From NCBI GenBank assembly GCA_947259925.1, contig CAMYOG010000013.1, positions 1-62,666 of the forward strand: 62,666 nt of DNA, written 5' to 3'. A program made the position numbers and the translations under genes. The stretch's first letter is position 1; each line of letters opens with the position of its first letter. This document shows, in pieces, positions 17,301 to 29,177 of the stretch. The notes under the pieces were generated by a model that saw only the letters and a program-made list of their open reading frames with translations, did no database searches and had not been told where the DNA came from. This stretch comes from Thermoanaerobaculia bacterium. Lineage in GTDB: Bacteria; Acidobacteriota; Thermoanaerobaculia; Multivoradales; JAHEKO01.

Positions 17301-17895
17301 CCGCCTCGCGAATCGAGGTCAGCTGCCCTCGCCAGGCCTCGAGCGGGTCTTCGCCGCGACGGTGTCCTCGTGCCTTCCTGCGGCCCGAGCGCTTCGACCC
17401 CCGACGCCTCGGCTTCTTGTCCAGGGCGGTGCCGTTGTCCAGGCTGTGCTCGAACTCCTCGGGCGAATCGGCGCGGCTCTTGCGCAGGCCGACGCGGTCC
17501 TTCCCGGCCGGCTGATGCTCGGGGCCGCTGACGCCGAGTGCCAGCAGTGTCGCCCACAGATGGCTGCACGCCGTGCCGCCCTGGAAGCGCTCGCAGTCAC
17601 AATAGGCGTGGAGAGTCCGCTTGTTCGGCACCAAACGCCAGTCGAGGCCGACTTGATGCACCCCACCCTGGGGGCCGCCTACCTTGGCCCGGGCGCGGCT
17701 GTCATCGACCTGTAGCTCTACGAAGTCTTCGCGCCAGAGAGCTTCACCGCTCTGACGGTCCTCTTCCGCGAAGTGCGAGCTACTACGCCGATGAAGCGGG
17801 ATCGGTTGGGTCGCGGCGCCTGGAGTTCGCGGTCTCCGAGGTCGTTTGCGCCGGCGACCGCGAGGGGGTCTTCCCTCGGACCTCGCCGTCACCAT
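14389..17895 (-). CDS. SNF2-family helicase with N-terminal SWIM zinc finger
   Basis: A 1168-residue DNA-translocating ATPase of the bacterial SNF2/RapA-like type. A SWIM zinc finger lies at residues 99-112 (CDCERF...ACSH, the CxC...CxH pattern). A long middle region carries the bacterial SNF2-associated domain. The helicase core runs from about residue 715: Walker A DDMGLGKTVQ, DEAQ box, LTGTPIEN, then the C-terminal motor with SLKAGGLGLNLTAAG and HRIGQT. It lies 30 bp downstream of the CPBP protease gene on the same strand. The start ATG 17895 has no obvious Shine-Dalgarno, and the first ~35 residues are very Arg-rich, so a start slightly further in is possible. The biological role of bacterial SWIM-SNF2 proteins is poorly defined; chromatin-like remodelling or transcription recycling is inferred. 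Confidence 0.92.
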   Translation of the reverse strand: MVTARSEGRPPRGRRRKRPRRPRTPGAATQPIPLHRRSSSHFAEEDRQSGEALWREDFVELQVDDSRARAKVGGPQGGVHQVGLDWRLVPNKRTLHAYCDCERFQGGTACSHLWATLLALGVSGPEHQPAGKDRVGLRKSRADSPEEFEHSLDNGTALDKKPRRRGSKRSGRRKARGHRRGEDPLEAWRGQLTSIREAVAPHDPRGREATETTAERDASRFRFLINTTATQRDGGLVLDVFAARPGSSKSAPKLQKAGIDADELTDLLRTVVPEEVELGALPLLTVLPPDPPGRAARQRGRRRATATRAEPVRRFRLPPQLYETVVPALTAAGMLGWWDGRPRAARHILTWDDGPPWKLALRLDNGAQQARIAGSLVREGDRISVVEPELVVGSANGASTSAFLLFKNTLARFEIRGPTDVVWIQALREQGEIVVPDEDLGEAFATLVEIPGLPRIDGPQEFQLTEEQSELQPRLVLESEGAGVLPNAPLLATQSFIYGSLEVRAEDPHPSVIDWQTLTFVQRDLEGEHAALLRLLEAGARPMPAGGDHALQVAQPDLPNVVEPLLAEGWLVEVRGTTLSLPDPPAMRVEKKTDWFEVSGGTDFQGNRVELKEILDAISKGDRFIELDDGSHGLLPEAWIENFDSLSKLAQDDEEGKLKFLASQAMLVDVLLSAMPPADVDGSFTRLREKLGSFESIKPKKEPRGFNGTLRAYQREGLAWLDFLREFGLGGVLADDMGLGKTVQVLALLRANRTKSKTTGLPTLVLAPRSLVYNWIDEAARFTPTLKVVEYRGSGRDALREKFSDFDIIVTTYGTLRRDVDFLATVEFDTLVLDEAQAIKNRDSLGAKACRLLRARHRLALTGTPIENHLGELGSIFEILNPGLLGNLPRLEILSASRTASEQELKLVADGLRPFILRRTKAEVLKDLPPKTEQILYCSLHEPQQELYDKLRLAYQASLLGEVEGAKQQGSAIQVLEALLRLRQVACHPGLVDPDWEEAGSAKLDILYDQVAEVLDEGHKVIVFSQFTKLLAYVRESLDERGVTYAYLDGQTRDRGAVVERFQTDPETNLFLISLKAGGLGLNLTAAGYVFLLDPWWNPAVEAQAIDRAHRIGQTQPVFAYRMIARDTVEEKILDLQTSKRKLVEAVLGGEEQSMPSLTAEDLRMLLS

Positions 17896-17925
17896 GCGGA
17901 GCCCATGGTAGCAGGAAAGTGGTTC

Positions 17926-18690
17926 CTACGTCTGTCGAGCCCGCACCCAGCGCCAAAGCAGGGCCGCGTACAGGGAGTTGAGCAGGATGCCGATCAGACC
18001 CCGCTCCGGGCCGTAGATCCAGACGTCCGCGACGCCGAGGGCGCCGGTCTTGGTGCCGAAGGCGAACAGAGCGTAGGCCATGCCGTTCCAGATCCCGTGC
18101 GAGACACTGGCGACGATGACCGAGCCGGAGCCGAGTCGCAACATGCCCCAGATGAGACCCAGGAGGGTGGCGTTGACCAGGTAGATAGGCAGCTGCGCGG
18201 GCGGGAGATCGTAGCCGGTAGGGAGCACCACCGCCGACAGATGCCAGATCGTGAACGCGACACTGGTCGCCACCAGGGTCCTCGGATTGCTGCATCCGAT
18301 CCGCCGCAGCGCTGCCCAGAGCCAGCCCCGGAAGAAGCCCTCCTCGGTGATCAGCGCGCCCAGGATGGTGGAGAGCCCACCGGCGAGCAGATTGATCCAG
18401 AAGTGCTGCCAGTTCGTGTCGCTGGTATCGATCGCGCCGCCGATCGCGGCGGCCAGGGTCGCTGCGCCGATCACGACCAGCGGATAGAGGACGGCCGGCA
18501 CATAGTCGCCCCGACGCCCCCAGGTGAACCCGACCTCGACCCGGGACATCCGCTGGGCGTACCAGAGCAGCGCCAGCAGGGGCGCGAGCGGCAGGGCGCT
18601 GAACGCCGTGTAGCCGGTGGCGTCCATCGTCGCCGTGATGGCGATGGCGGTGAGGGTGCCGAGGAGCGGCCATAGAGAGCTCTTCTTCAT
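17926..18690 (-). CDS. CPBP-family intramembrane glutamic endopeptidase
   Basis: A 254-residue polytopic membrane protein with the three CPBP/Rce1-like motifs: EEGFFRGWLW (the EExxxR motif, catalytic Glu pair), FTIWHLSAV (conserved His) and SHGIWNGMAYALF (third motif). About seven hydrophobic segments are visible and the length is normal. CPBP proteases cleave or modify substrates within the membrane and in bacteria often act on peptides or exported proteins. The substrate here is unknown. It lies between the cyclophilin and the SNF2 helicase genes on the same strand, with short gaps. The N-terminus MKKSSLWPLLG fits a membrane anchor. Confidence 0.85.
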   Translation of the reverse strand: MKKSSLWPLLGTLTAIAITATMDATGYTAFSALPLAPLLALLWYAQRMSRVEVGFTWGRRGDYVPAVLYPLVVIGAATLAAAIGGAIDTSDTNWQHFWINLLAGGLSTILGALITEEGFFRGWLWAALRRIGCSNPRTLVATSVAFTIWHLSAVVLPTGYDLPPAQLPIYLVNATLLGLIWGMLRLGSGSVIVASVSHGIWNGMAYALFAFGTKTGALGVADVWIYGPERGLIGILLNSLYAALLWRWVRARQT

Positions 18691-18791
18691 GATTCCTGGA
18701 CTCCGACCTTATTCCAGGGGGATACGCGAAGCGCCCCGACAGAGTTCGGTCGGGTGCACGTCGAAACGGCACTGCCGGGCTCGGAAAGCGT

Positions 18792-19289
<498 letters not shown>

Positions 19290-19392
19290 GGAACGGCTCC
19301 TCTCTCCGCCGGTCCGGCGGCCAGGAAGAGCTTCGGGCATCGAAGCTCGGAGCGGGATTCTGTCATGCCGGCTCGGGTGGTATAAGGGCCCG

Positions 19393-20166
19393 ATGCGTAT
19401 CCCGATCGGAGAGCCGGGCCACGAGACCTCTCACCTCGAGATCACGGTGACGCGCCCGGAGGCCGCTCGCGGAGCGGTGCCGAGCATTCTCTACCTCCAC
19501 GGTTTCGGATCGAGTCAGAGCGGAGAGAAGGCGGACTTCTTTCGCACTCGGGCGACCGCCGCGGGATTCAGCATCTGGTCGCTCGACTTCCAGGGCCACG
19601 GAGCGTCTGGTGGTGGCATGCGTGACCTGTGCCTGTCGCGCAACTTGGCGGACATCGCGCTCGCTCACCGGGTGATGGCGGAGCAGGGCGAGCGGCGGGT
19701 GATCCTGCTCGGCTCTTCGATGGGCGGGCTCTCGGGGCTGTGGTACTCGGCGCGCCATCCCCTGGACGTGGCGGCCGGCCTCTATATCGCCCCGGCGGTC
19801 GGCATCGAGAAGGCGTTCCTCCGCTGGTCGGGTGAGGACGGACTCGCGCGCTGGGAGCGGGAAGGCGTCTTCGAGGTCGCCAACGAGCTCGGCACCTGGG
19901 ATCTCGGTTGGGGCTTCGTGGAGGACCTGCGTGCCCACCCGAACGAGGCGCTGGCCGAGGAGCTCTCGACCCCGTCGCTCCTGCTCCAGGGCAAGCTCGA
20001 CGATCAGGTCGCGTGGGAGGACGTCCGGGAGCTGGCCGACCGCTGCCAGGGAGTGGGGGTCGAGATGCGTCTGTTCGAGGACGGCGATCACCGCCTGGTC
20101 GACCGCAAGGAGCTGCTCTGGGAGCTGATGCTCGGTTTCCTGCAGGCGCGCGGGATCGTCGACTGA
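19393..20166 (+). CDS. alpha/beta hydrolase, acyl-esterase type
   Basis: A 257-residue serine hydrolase. An oxyanion-hole strand [16 protein letters not shown] near residue 36 is followed by FQGHGASGG, the nucleophile elbow GSSMGGLSG (Ser near 116), an acid in the [10 protein letters not shown] loop and the final His in EDGDHRLVD. These form the usual triad. No signal peptide is present. ATG 19393 is the first start after a tataagggcc stretch. The gene stands alone between the divergent cyclophilin and the downstream YchF gene. The family covers many esterases, so the substrate is not assignable. The [11 protein letters not shown] pattern resembles YqiA/UPF0227-like and lysophospholipase-like members. 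Confidence 0.85.
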   Translation: MRIPIGEPGHETSHLEITVTRPEAARGAVPSILYLHGFGSSQSGEKADFFRTRATAAGFSIWSLDFQGHGASGGGMRDLCLSRNLADIALAHRVMAEQGERRVILLGSSMGGLSGLWYSARHPLDVAAGLYIAPAVGIEKAFLRWSGEDGLARWEREGVFEVANELGTWDLGWGFVEDLRAHPNEALAEELSTPSLLLQGKLDDQVAWEDVRELADRCQGVGVEMRLFEDGDHRLVDRKELLWELMLGFLQARGIVD

Positions 20167-20195
20167 CGCCGTCCGGCGATAGAATTTTCGCGCTC

Positions 20196-21260
20196 ATGCA
20201 GGTCGGGATCCTGGGTTTCACCAAGGCGGGCAAGACGACCCTCTTCAATCTGTTGACGCATTCGAGTCAACAGACGGACAAGTACGCGACGTCGAAGAAG
20301 ACCCACGTCGGTGTCGCCAACGTGCCGGACGACCGCCTGGTGCAGCTGCGCGAGCTGTTCAACCCGAAGAAGTTCATTCCGGCGACGGTCACCTACGTCG
20401 ACATTCCAGGGGTCAAGAAGGGCGAGGGGGCCGAAAGCCTCGACCTGCCGAGCCTGCGCGAGGTCGACGCTCTGATCCACGTGGTGCGGGCGTTCGAAGA
20501 TCCAGAGCTGCTCCATCCCGACGGCAGCGTCGATCCCCAGCGTGACATCGAGAACCTGGATCTGGAGCTGATCCTGGCCGACCACGAGCTGGTCAGCCGG
20601 CGGCTCGAGCGCCTGGAGAAGTCGCGCAAGCGAGGCCTGACCCCGGACGAGACTCGGGAGCAGGAGCTGCTAGAGATGGTGATCCTGCCGGCGCTCGACG
20701 GCGAGACGCCGCTGCGGGAGATCGAGCTCGGGAGCGAGGACGAGAAGCGGCTGCGCGGCTTTCAGCTGCTCTCGGCGAAGCCGATGCTGATAGCGCTCAA
20801 CGTCGACGAGGGACAGCTGGCGGGCGGGCTCGCCGAGCCACCGACCTCGCGCGCCGGTGTCTCGACCATCGTGATCAGCGCGCCGATCGAGGCCGAGATC
20901 GCGGCCCTGAGCGACGAGGAGCAGACCGAGTTCCTGCAGGATCTCGGCGTCGAGGAGCCGAGTGTCGACCGGATCATCCGTGCCAGCTATCAGCTTCTCG
21001 GACTGATCTCGTTCTTCACCGTCGGTGAGGACGAGGTACGGGCCTGGACGATCCGGCAGGGGACGACGGCGAAGGTGGCGGCGGGCTCGATCCACTCCGA
21101 CCTCGAGCGCGGCTTCATCCGCGCGGAGGTGGTGCGCTGGGACGACCTGGTGCGCCTGAAGAGCCTCGCGGCCTGCCGAGAGGAGGGCATCCTGCGGCTC
21201 GAGGGACGCGACTACATCACCCAGGACGGCGAGGTGATGCACATCCGCTCGGGCGTCTAG
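20196..21260 (+). CDS. ychF: redox-regulated ATPase YchF (OLA1-like)
   Basis: A 354-residue Obg-family P-loop protein. The G1 loop is GFTKAGKTT near residue 7, the G3 motif is DIPG (YVDIPGVKKGEGAE) and the G4 motif is NVDE instead of NKxD, the change that makes YchF an ATPase. A coiled-coil segment follows (ILADHELVSRRLERLEKS) and then a C-terminal TGS domain (SFFTVGEDEVRAWTIRQG... through DYITQDGEVMHIRSGV). YchF proteins associate with ribosomes and modulate stress responses. ATG 20196 gives the canonical N-terminus. The G1 loop is unusual: most YchF proteins have GLPNVGKST. The call is still secure from the overall motif order. Confidence 0.88.
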   Translation: MQVGILGFTKAGKTTLFNLLTHSSQQTDKYATSKKTHVGVANVPDDRLVQLRELFNPKKFIPATVTYVDIPGVKKGEGAESLDLPSLREVDALIHVVRAFEDPELLHPDGSVDPQRDIENLDLELILADHELVSRRLERLEKSRKRGLTPDETREQELLEMVILPALDGETPLREIELGSEDEKRLRGFQLLSAKPMLIALNVDEGQLAGGLAEPPTSRAGVSTIVISAPIEAEIAALSDEEQTEFLQDLGVEEPSVDRIIRASYQLLGLISFFTVGEDEVRAWTIRQGTTAKVAAGSIHSDLERGFIRAEVVRWDDLVRLKSLAACREEGILRLEGRDYITQDGEVMHIRSGV

Positions 21261-21269
21261 ACGCTCGTG

Positions 21270-21860
21270 TCAGGCCGCTCGATCGAGCCGCTCGAGCCCT
21301 CGCCGCACATGGTCGAGCCGTGCGAGCCTGCATTTCGTGCGCCGGATCAGCCACGACAGGCCGATGCCGAAGGCGACCAGCATCGCCGTCATGTAGCCGA
21401 AGGCGAGGAGGTACTTCGCCGGCGTCGAATCGGGCTTGCCGCTCACCACCCACGGGATCCAGAAGAGGAAGAAGAGCGCCTCGCCAGCTAGGAGATACCA
21501 GCCGAATCGGAGCCCTTTCAGCTTGGCCACAACCTGGCGACGCGCCAGATCGACGAAGTCCTCGGTGGTGTCACCCGAGGCCTGCCAGGTGCCCCGCCGG
21601 TAGCGCAGATCGAACACCGTCGCGACGGCCACGAAGCCCCAGACGGCGATCGCCCCCGCGATGATCGGTGGCCGTCCGTCGTGCCAGGCGAAGATCGTCA
21701 CCACGGTGAGCAACACCAGATTGATTGCCCATCCGAGGGCCGCGTACCAGGTGTAGCGTCGCACCCGTCGGCGAATCCCCTGGATCGAAACCGGGGCCTC
21801 CTCGGAGACCGACTGCCAGTCGGCGCTCCAGCTCTCGAAATCCTTCAGCTCGTCGTTCAT
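21270..21860 (-). CDS. hypothetical membrane protein coupled to an ECF sigma factor (possible anti-sigma)
   Basis: A 196-residue protein with four hydrophobic segments, pairing near residues 40-60 and 65-85 and again near 125-145 and 150-170. They follow a short acidic soluble N-terminus (MNDELKDFESWSADWQSV) and an Arg-rich loop. Its ATG overlaps the sigma factor stop by four bases (ATGA at 21857-21860), a typical arrangement for a sigma factor and its membrane-bound regulator. I see no zinc-binding HxxxCxxC anti-sigma motif, so an anti-sigma role is an inference from position. The last residues are Arg-rich and cytoplasmic. No named domain is recognised. Confidence 0.6.
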   Translation of the reverse strand: MNDELKDFESWSADWQSVSEEAPVSIQGIRRRVRRYTWYAALGWAINLVLLTVVTIFAWHDGRPPIIAGAIAVWGFVAVATVFDLRYRRGTWQASGDTTEDFVDLARRQVVAKLKGLRFGWYLLAGEALFFLFWIPWVVSGKPDSTPAKYLLAFGYMTAMLVAFGIGLSWLIRRTKCRLARLDHVRRGLERLDRAA

Positions 21861-22372
21861 CTGTCTGAGCTCTCCAGTATCTTCTTGAGCGCTTTGCGCG
21901 CCCGACTCGCGCGCACCGTCACGTTGTTCTCGGTCAGGCCGGTCACCTCGGCGATCTCCCTGAAGGTGAGACCCTCGAGTCGCAGGGTCAAAACCTGGCG
22001 CGCTCCGACCGGCAACTGCCGGACCGCCTCCTGCAGGCGGGCACGCTGCTGCGAGCGATCCGCGGCGGCCTCGGGTGACGGAGTGGCGTCGACCACCGTC
22101 TCGGGCTCGTCGAGCGGCCCGGGCAGCCGGCCCTCCTTCCAGCCGTGGCTCAGCCCGCGGTTGTGGGCGATGCGGAAGAGAAACGTGCGCGGCGTCGACT
22201 CGCCCCGGAACTTGGGCAGCGCCTTCCAGATCGCCAGGCAGGTTTCCTGGAAGAGGTCCTCGCGCAGCGTGGGATCGGCCTCGTAGGTCGCGGCCACGCG
22301 GCGCAGAGCGCCGCCGTACTCACCCAGGAGCGTCCGGAACATCTCTTCGCGTTCTCGATCGACCCAGATCAC
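21857..22372 (-). CDS. RNA polymerase sigma factor, ECF subfamily (sigma-70 family)
   Basis: A 171-residue ECF sigma factor. Region 2 includes DLFQETCLAIWKALPKFRG and FLFRIAHNRGLSHGWK (residues about 38-78). Region 4 is the helix-turn-helix LPVGARQVLTLRLEGLTFREIAEVTGLTENNVTVRASRARKALKKIL (begins near 120). The gene begins at GTG 22372; ATG ten codons in is an alternative. It is followed, with a four-base overlap, by a four-helix membrane protein that may control it. A possible autoregulatory promoter (TGTAAGG...GACTGTCT) lies about 100 bp upstream. The targets are unknown. Membrane-coupled ECF systems usually respond to envelope or redox stress. Confidence 0.92.
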   Translation of the reverse strand: MIWVDREREEMFRTLLGEYGGALRRVAATYEADPTLREDLFQETCLAIWKALPKFRGESTPRTFLFRIAHNRGLSHGWKEGRLPGPLDEPETVVDATPSPEAAADRSQQRARLQEAVRQLPVGARQVLTLRLEGLTFREIAEVTGLTENNVTVRASRARKALKKILESSDR

Positions 22373-22470
22373 GGACTCGGACTTCTTGCCCCAGCTCTCG
22401 GGACGGACGGTGGAATCGGCTGCGGTGCTCAGTGGGTGTCTCCCTGGTGCGGCCGCTCCCGGCCTTCCTC

Positions 22471-22503
22471 GGAGACAGTCTCGGGCGCGCGCAAAACCTT
22501 ACA
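22471..22503 (-). promoter_or_regulatory. possible ECF-type promoter for the sigma factor gene
   Basis: On the minus strand TGTAAGG (22503-22497) is followed 16 bases later by GACTGTCTCC (22480-22471), about 100 bp before the sigma factor start. TGTAA-like -35 and CGT/GTCT-like -10 elements with 16-17 bp spacing are typical of ECF promoters, so autoregulation is plausible. The rest of the 255-bp divergent gap (22373-22627) holds a weak CATAAT at 22553-22558 that could serve the phosphatase gene. Nothing else is evident there. Confidence 0.3.
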
Positions 22504-22627
22504 GCAGTCGCGGAGGGTCGCCGGCGTCGCGCGGTCCGCACCGGCGAGCGGGCATAATGCACTCCCGCCCCGCGCCGTCCGCGCCACGCCATCGTTTGGC
22601 GGCTCCGGGGATCGGGTGGAGCAGGGA

Positions 22628-23410
22628 ATGACGCCGGAAGAGCTGGGAGAGCTGGTCGAGTTCGCCGTCGATGCGACCCGGGAGGCCGGGAGGCTGACGC
22701 TCGGCTACTTCCAGCAGAACCCCGAGGTCGAGATCAAGGCGGACGAGAGCCCGGTGACGATCGCCGATCGCCGCGCCGAGGAGCTACTGCGCGAGCGCAT
22801 CGCCCGGACGTGCCCGAGTCACGGCATCCTCGGCGAGGAGTTCGGCGAGCAGACCGGCTCCGAGCCGGCGCGCTGGATTCTCGATCCGATCGACGGCACG
22901 TTCTCGTTCATCTCCGGGGTGCCGCTCTACACCAACCTGGTCGGTCTCGAGTGGCGAGGCGAGATGGTGCTGGGGGTCATCTACGCACCCGCTCTCGACG
23001 AGATCGTCTATGGCGCGTCGGGGCTCGGCGCGCACTGGAACGGCGGTCCGGCGCGGGTCTCCGAGGTCGCGAGCCTGTCCACGGCGCGGCTCTCGGCCAC
23101 CAGCACCGAGCTCCTGGCCCGTTACGGCCGCGAGCGCGCCTATCGCAGGCTGCGCGACGCCTGCCAGACCGATCGTGGTTGGGCCGACGCCTACGCCTTC
23201 CTGCTGCTGGCAACCGGTCGGGTCGATCTGGTGGTGGAGCCGATCATGAGCGTCTGGGACACGGCGGCCCCGTGTGCGGTGGTCACCGCCGCCGGCGGCA
23301 CATTCACCGACTGGACCGGCGATCCGACCCACCTCGCCCCCGAGGCCCTGGCCACGAACGGGGTCCTCTTGGAGGACGCACTCACAGCCTTGAAGGAGCC
23401 GGAGCGATGA
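22628..23410 (+). CDS. inositol monophosphatase family protein (HisN-like phosphatase)
   Basis: A 260-residue Mg2+-dependent phosphatase. GEEFGEQTG (first metal Glu), LDPIDGTFSFISG (the DPxDGT motif, two metal ligands) and SVWDTAAPCAVVTAAGG (the WDxAA motif, third metal Asp) appear in the usual order. The closest subfamily by these motifs is the HisN histidinol-phosphatase group, but inositol-phosphatase and other sugar phosphatases share them. ATG 22628 follows GCAGGGA. The next gene, an SRPBCC protein, overlaps its stop by four bases. No histidine-biosynthesis genes are nearby, so the family name only is given. Confidence 0.85.
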   Translation: MTPEELGELVEFAVDATREAGRLTLGYFQQNPEVEIKADESPVTIADRRAEELLRERIARTCPSHGILGEEFGEQTGSEPARWILDPIDGTFSFISGVPLYTNLVGLEWRGEMVLGVIYAPALDEIVYGASGLGAHWNGGPARVSEVASLSTARLSATSTELLARYGRERAYRRLRDACQTDRGWADAYAFLLLATGRVDLVVEPIMSVWDTAAPCAVVTAAGGTFTDWTGDPTHLAPEALATNGVLLEDALTALKEPER

Positions 23411-23868
23411 AGCCGTACACGATCGAGATCGACATAGACCTACCACGCGCGACGGTGATCGAGCTGTTCGACGACTCGGACAACATGCCCAAGTGGCAAC
23501 CGGGGCTGCAGAGCTTCGAGCGTCTGAGCGGCGAGCCGGGCGAGCCCGGCTCGAAGTCGAAGCTGGTCTACCTGAACGGCAAGCACCGGGTCGAGCTGAT
23601 CGAGACCGTCACCGAGCGGAATCCTCCGGACGTGTTCAACGGCACCTACGAATGGAAGGGTGGTCGCAACACCCTCGACAACCGCTTCATCGAGCTCGGC
23701 CCCGAACGCACCCGGTGGCAGAGCACCTGCACCTATGAGTTGGACGGCGTGGTGATGAAGCTGATGGGGATGTTCTTTCCGAACTTCTTCCGCAAGCAGA
23801 ACCTGATGTTCATGAAGAACTTCAAGGCGCTCTGCGAGGACGGCACGGACATCCGGGACCAGAAGTAG
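23407..23868 (+). CDS. SRPBCC family protein
   Basis: A 153-residue START/Bet v1-like (SRPBCC) protein. It has an N-terminal strand YTIEIDIDLPRATVIELFDD, a middle strand-rich region (WQSTCTYELDGVVMKLMG) and a long C-terminal helix (RKQNLMFMKNFKALCED). These proteins bind hydrophobic ligands in a central cavity. The ATG overlaps the preceding phosphatase stop (ATGA at 23407-23410). No active-site signature is visible, so the ligand is unknown. The gene ends nine bases before the convergent acyl-CoA dehydrogenase stop. Confidence 0.75.
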   Translation: MKPYTIEIDIDLPRATVIELFDDSDNMPKWQPGLQSFERLSGEPGEPGSKSKLVYLNGKHRVELIETVTERNPPDVFNGTYEWKGGRNTLDNRFIELGPERTRWQSTCTYELDGVVMKLMGMFFPNFFRKQNLMFMKNFKALCEDGTDIRDQK

Positions 23869-23877
23869 CCGCGTGGG

Positions 23878-25074
23878 CTAGCCGCGGCTCTTCTCTTTGA
23901 GGATCCGGCGCGCCAGAGAGATCTTGTGCACCTCGTCGGGGCCGTCGTAGATCCGCGCGGCACGCTCCTCGCGGAAGTAGAAGGCGAGCAGGGTGTCGTC
24001 GGTCATGCCCAGGGCGCCGTGGACCTGCAGGGCTCGATCGATCACCCGTTGGAGGGTCCCGGCGACCAGGAACTTGATCGCCGATATGTCCTGGCGGCAT
24101 TGGCGCCAGCCCGAGCTCGCGATCTTCCAGGCGGTCTGCAGGGTGAGCAGACGCGCGGCCTCGATCTCGGCGTGTGACTCGGCGATCCAGGACTGGACGA
24201 TCTGCTGATCGGCCAGGGTGCGTCCGGGAGCGATGGCTCTCGACAGCGCGCGCTCGCACATCAGGTCGTGGGCGCGTCCGCAGATCCCCAGCCAGCGCAT
24301 GCAGTGGTGGATCCTGCCCGGTCCGAGGCGCTCCTGGGCGATCACGAAGCCGTCGCCCTCGGCGCCGAGCAGATGCGGGCGGGGCACCCGGCAGTCCTCG
24401 TAGACGATCTCGCCGTGGCTGAAGAAGTCGGAACCGGTGTGGCCCATCACCGGGATGTTGCGCACCAGCTCGAAGCCGGGCGTGGCGGTCGGCACCAGGA
24501 TCATGCTCGCGCGGCGGTGCGGATCGGCGTCGGGATCGGTCACCGCCATGACGATCGCGAACGTCGCGCCGTCGGCAGCGGTCGTGAACCACTTGCGGCC
24601 ATTGATGACGTAGTCGTCGCCATCGTGGATCGCCGTGGTCTCGAGCATCACCGGATTCGAGCCGGGCATGTTCGGCTCGACCATCGAAAAGCAGCTCCGG
24701 ATCGTGCCTTCGACCAGCGGCCTCAGCCAGCGCTCTTTCTGTTCCTCGGTGCCGTGCCGATGCAGCACTTCGACGTTGCCGGCGTCGGGGGCGTGCATGC
24801 CGAAGACGTAGTGACCGATGGGTGTGCGCCCGACCGCCTCGGATAGCAGTCCCAGGTCGATCAGGTCGAGTCCGAGGCCACCCAGCTCTTCGGGGTGCCC
24901 GGGCGCCCAGAGCCCCAGCTCGCGCACCATCGCTCGCTTCTCCTCGAGCACCGGCAGGAGCTCGGTGAACGGTCTCGAGAGGAAGTCCGGCTCGAGCGGC
25001 ACGAGCTCCGCGGAGACGAGCTCGTCGATCGTGGCCAGCAGGTCGCGGAGGCGGGGGCTCGGCTCGAAGTCCAT
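23878..25074 (-). CDS. acyl-CoA dehydrogenase (ACAD10/11-like)
   Basis: A 398-residue FAD-dependent acyl-CoA dehydrogenase with N-terminal helical, beta and C-terminal helical domains. [13 protein letters not shown] and [16 protein letters not shown] are in the middle region. In the C-terminal domain, [19 protein letters not shown] precedes [24 protein letters not shown] 25074 follows an inverted repeat. It diverges from an APH-type kinase gene, the partner fused to the dehydrogenase in animal ACAD10/11, so the pair likely performs 4-hydroxyacyl-CoA phosphorylation and elimination (as in LvaA/LvaC-type levulinate catabolism). That pathway is inference. An enoyl hydratase and an SDR lie downstream of the kinase. 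Confidence 0.93.
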   Translation of the reverse strand: MDFEPSPRLRDLLATIDELVSAELVPLEPDFLSRPFTELLPVLEEKRAMVRELGLWAPGHPEELGGLGLDLIDLGLLSEAVGRTPIGHYVFGMHAPDAGNVEVLHRHGTEEQKERWLRPLVEGTIRSCFSMVEPNMPGSNPVMLETTAIHDGDDYVINGRKWFTTAADGATFAIVMAVTDPDADPHRRASMILVPTATPGFELVRNIPVMGHTGSDFFSHGEIVYEDCRVPRPHLLGAEGDGFVIAQERLGPGRIHHCMRWLGICGRAHDLMCERALSRAIAPGRTLADQQIVQSWIAESHAEIEAARLLTLQTAWKIASSGWRQCRQDISAIKFLVAGTLQRVIDRALQVHGALGMTDDTLLAFYFREERAARIYDGPDEVHKISLARRILKEKSRG

Positions 25075-25084
25075 GGGTGGATGA

Positions 25085-25141
25085 ACAGGATACTCAATTG
25101 CAGGGCCGGAACCGCGCCTGCGGAGCAATTGAGTATCCTGT
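25085..25141. repeat. 17-bp perfect inverted repeat between divergent ACAD and kinase genes
   Basis: Arms 25085-25101 and 25125-25141 are exact reverse complements (ACAGGATACTCAATTGC and its complement) around a 23-bp GC-rich spacer. The repeat fills most of the 74-bp divergent gap, and each arm ends just before a start codon (25074 minus, 25149 plus), reading GAGTATCCTGT toward the gene on both sides. The same GAGTATCCTGT core recurs at 29262-29272 before the MaoC gene. It may be a shared operator or a promoter element; TATCCT resembles a -10. Confidence 0.7.
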
Positions 25142-25148
25142 CACCGAG

Positions 25149-26231
25149 ATGTCGGGAGCCGAGCTGGATCGGCCGCAAGCCGTGCGTGCGGGTGAGGAGC
25201 TGGACGCCGGAACGCTCCGGAGGTACCTGTCCGGCGTGCTCGCGCAGCTCGACGGCCCGCTCGAGATCGAGCAGTTTCCGGCCGGATTCTCGAATCTCAC
25301 CTATCTGATCCGCGCCGGCGAGAACGAGCTGGTACTGCGGCGGCCGCCCTTTGGATCGGACGTCCGCTCCGCTCACGACATGGGACGTGAGTTCCGGGTG
25401 CTCTCGGCGTTGGTCGAGGTCTATCCGAAGGTGCCGCGGCCGCTCGCGTACTGCGATGACCCGGAGGTGCTGGGCACCCCGTTCTACCTGATGGAGCGGG
25501 TCGCGGGCGTGATCCTCCGCCCGCGCATGGCCGAGGTGGACTACCCGCTGGCCGGCGAGATGCGGCGGATCGCCGAGGCGCTGGTCGATACCCTGGTCGA
25601 GCTCCATGCGGTCGACTACGAGGCCGCCGGGCTCGGTGAGCTCGGACGCCCGGAGGGCTACTCGCGGCGTCAGGTCGAGGGCTGGACGACGCGCTACGGC
25701 ACTGCGCGGACCGACGACATTCCGGAGATGGAGAAGATCGCGGGCTGGCTCGACCGGCATCTTCCAGAACGGTCGAGAGCCGCCCTGGTTCACAACGACT
25801 TCAAGTACGACAACCTGGTCCTCGACCCCGACGATCTGGGTCGCGTGGTGGCCGTTCTCGACTGGGAGATGGCCACCCTGGGCGACCCGCTGATGGACCT
25901 CGGCACGTCACTCGGCTACTGGGTAGATCCCGACGACCCGCCCGCGCTGCGTGCCCTGCAACTCAGCCCGACGACGGCGCCGGGCAACCTGTCGCGGCGC
26001 GAAGTGGCCGAGCGTTACGCTGCCGCCAGCGGCGCCGATCTCGGCGACCTCACCTTCTACTACGTCTTCGGCCTGTTCAAGATCGCGGTCATCATCCAGC
26101 AGATCTACTATCGGTACCGGGCCGGCCGTACCACCGACGAGCGGTTCGCCCGCCTGATCGACGGCGTACGGGCGAGCGCCAGCGTCGCCCACCAGGCGGC
26201 GACGCTCAGCCGGATCGACCGGCTGTTCTAG
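25149..26231 (+). CDS. APH-type phosphotransferase, ACAD10/11 kinase-like (LvaA-type)
   Basis: A 360-residue aminoglycoside-phosphotransferase-fold kinase. [12 protein letters not shown] (nucleotide loop), [16 protein letters not shown] (catalytic loop HxDxxxxN) and [20 protein letters not shown] (metal-binding DxE region) are all present. This subfamily, with the PPFGS and NDFKYDN signatures, phosphorylates 4-hydroxyacyl-CoA. It is fused to an acyl-CoA dehydrogenase in ACAD10/11 and split into LvaA/LvaC in Pseudomonas, and its dehydrogenase partner here is divergent (starts 25074). ATG 25149 was chosen because the longer frame runs into the inverted repeat. It is three bases from the next gene, so probably co-transcribed. 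Confidence 0.87.
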   Translation: MSGAELDRPQAVRAGEELDAGTLRRYLSGVLAQLDGPLEIEQFPAGFSNLTYLIRAGENELVLRRPPFGSDVRSAHDMGREFRVLSALVEVYPKVPRPLAYCDDPEVLGTPFYLMERVAGVILRPRMAEVDYPLAGEMRRIAEALVDTLVELHAVDYEAAGLGELGRPEGYSRRQVEGWTTRYGTARTDDIPEMEKIAGWLDRHLPERSRAALVHNDFKYDNLVLDPDDLGRVVAVLDWEMATLGDPLMDLGTSLGYWVDPDDPPALRALQLSPTTAPGNLSRREVAERYAAASGADLGDLTFYYVFGLFKIAVIIQQIYYRYRAGRTTDERFARLIDGVRASASVAHQAATLSRIDRLF

Positions 26232-26234
26232 ATC

Positions 26235-29171
<2,937 letters not shown>

Positions 29172-29177
<6 letters not shown>

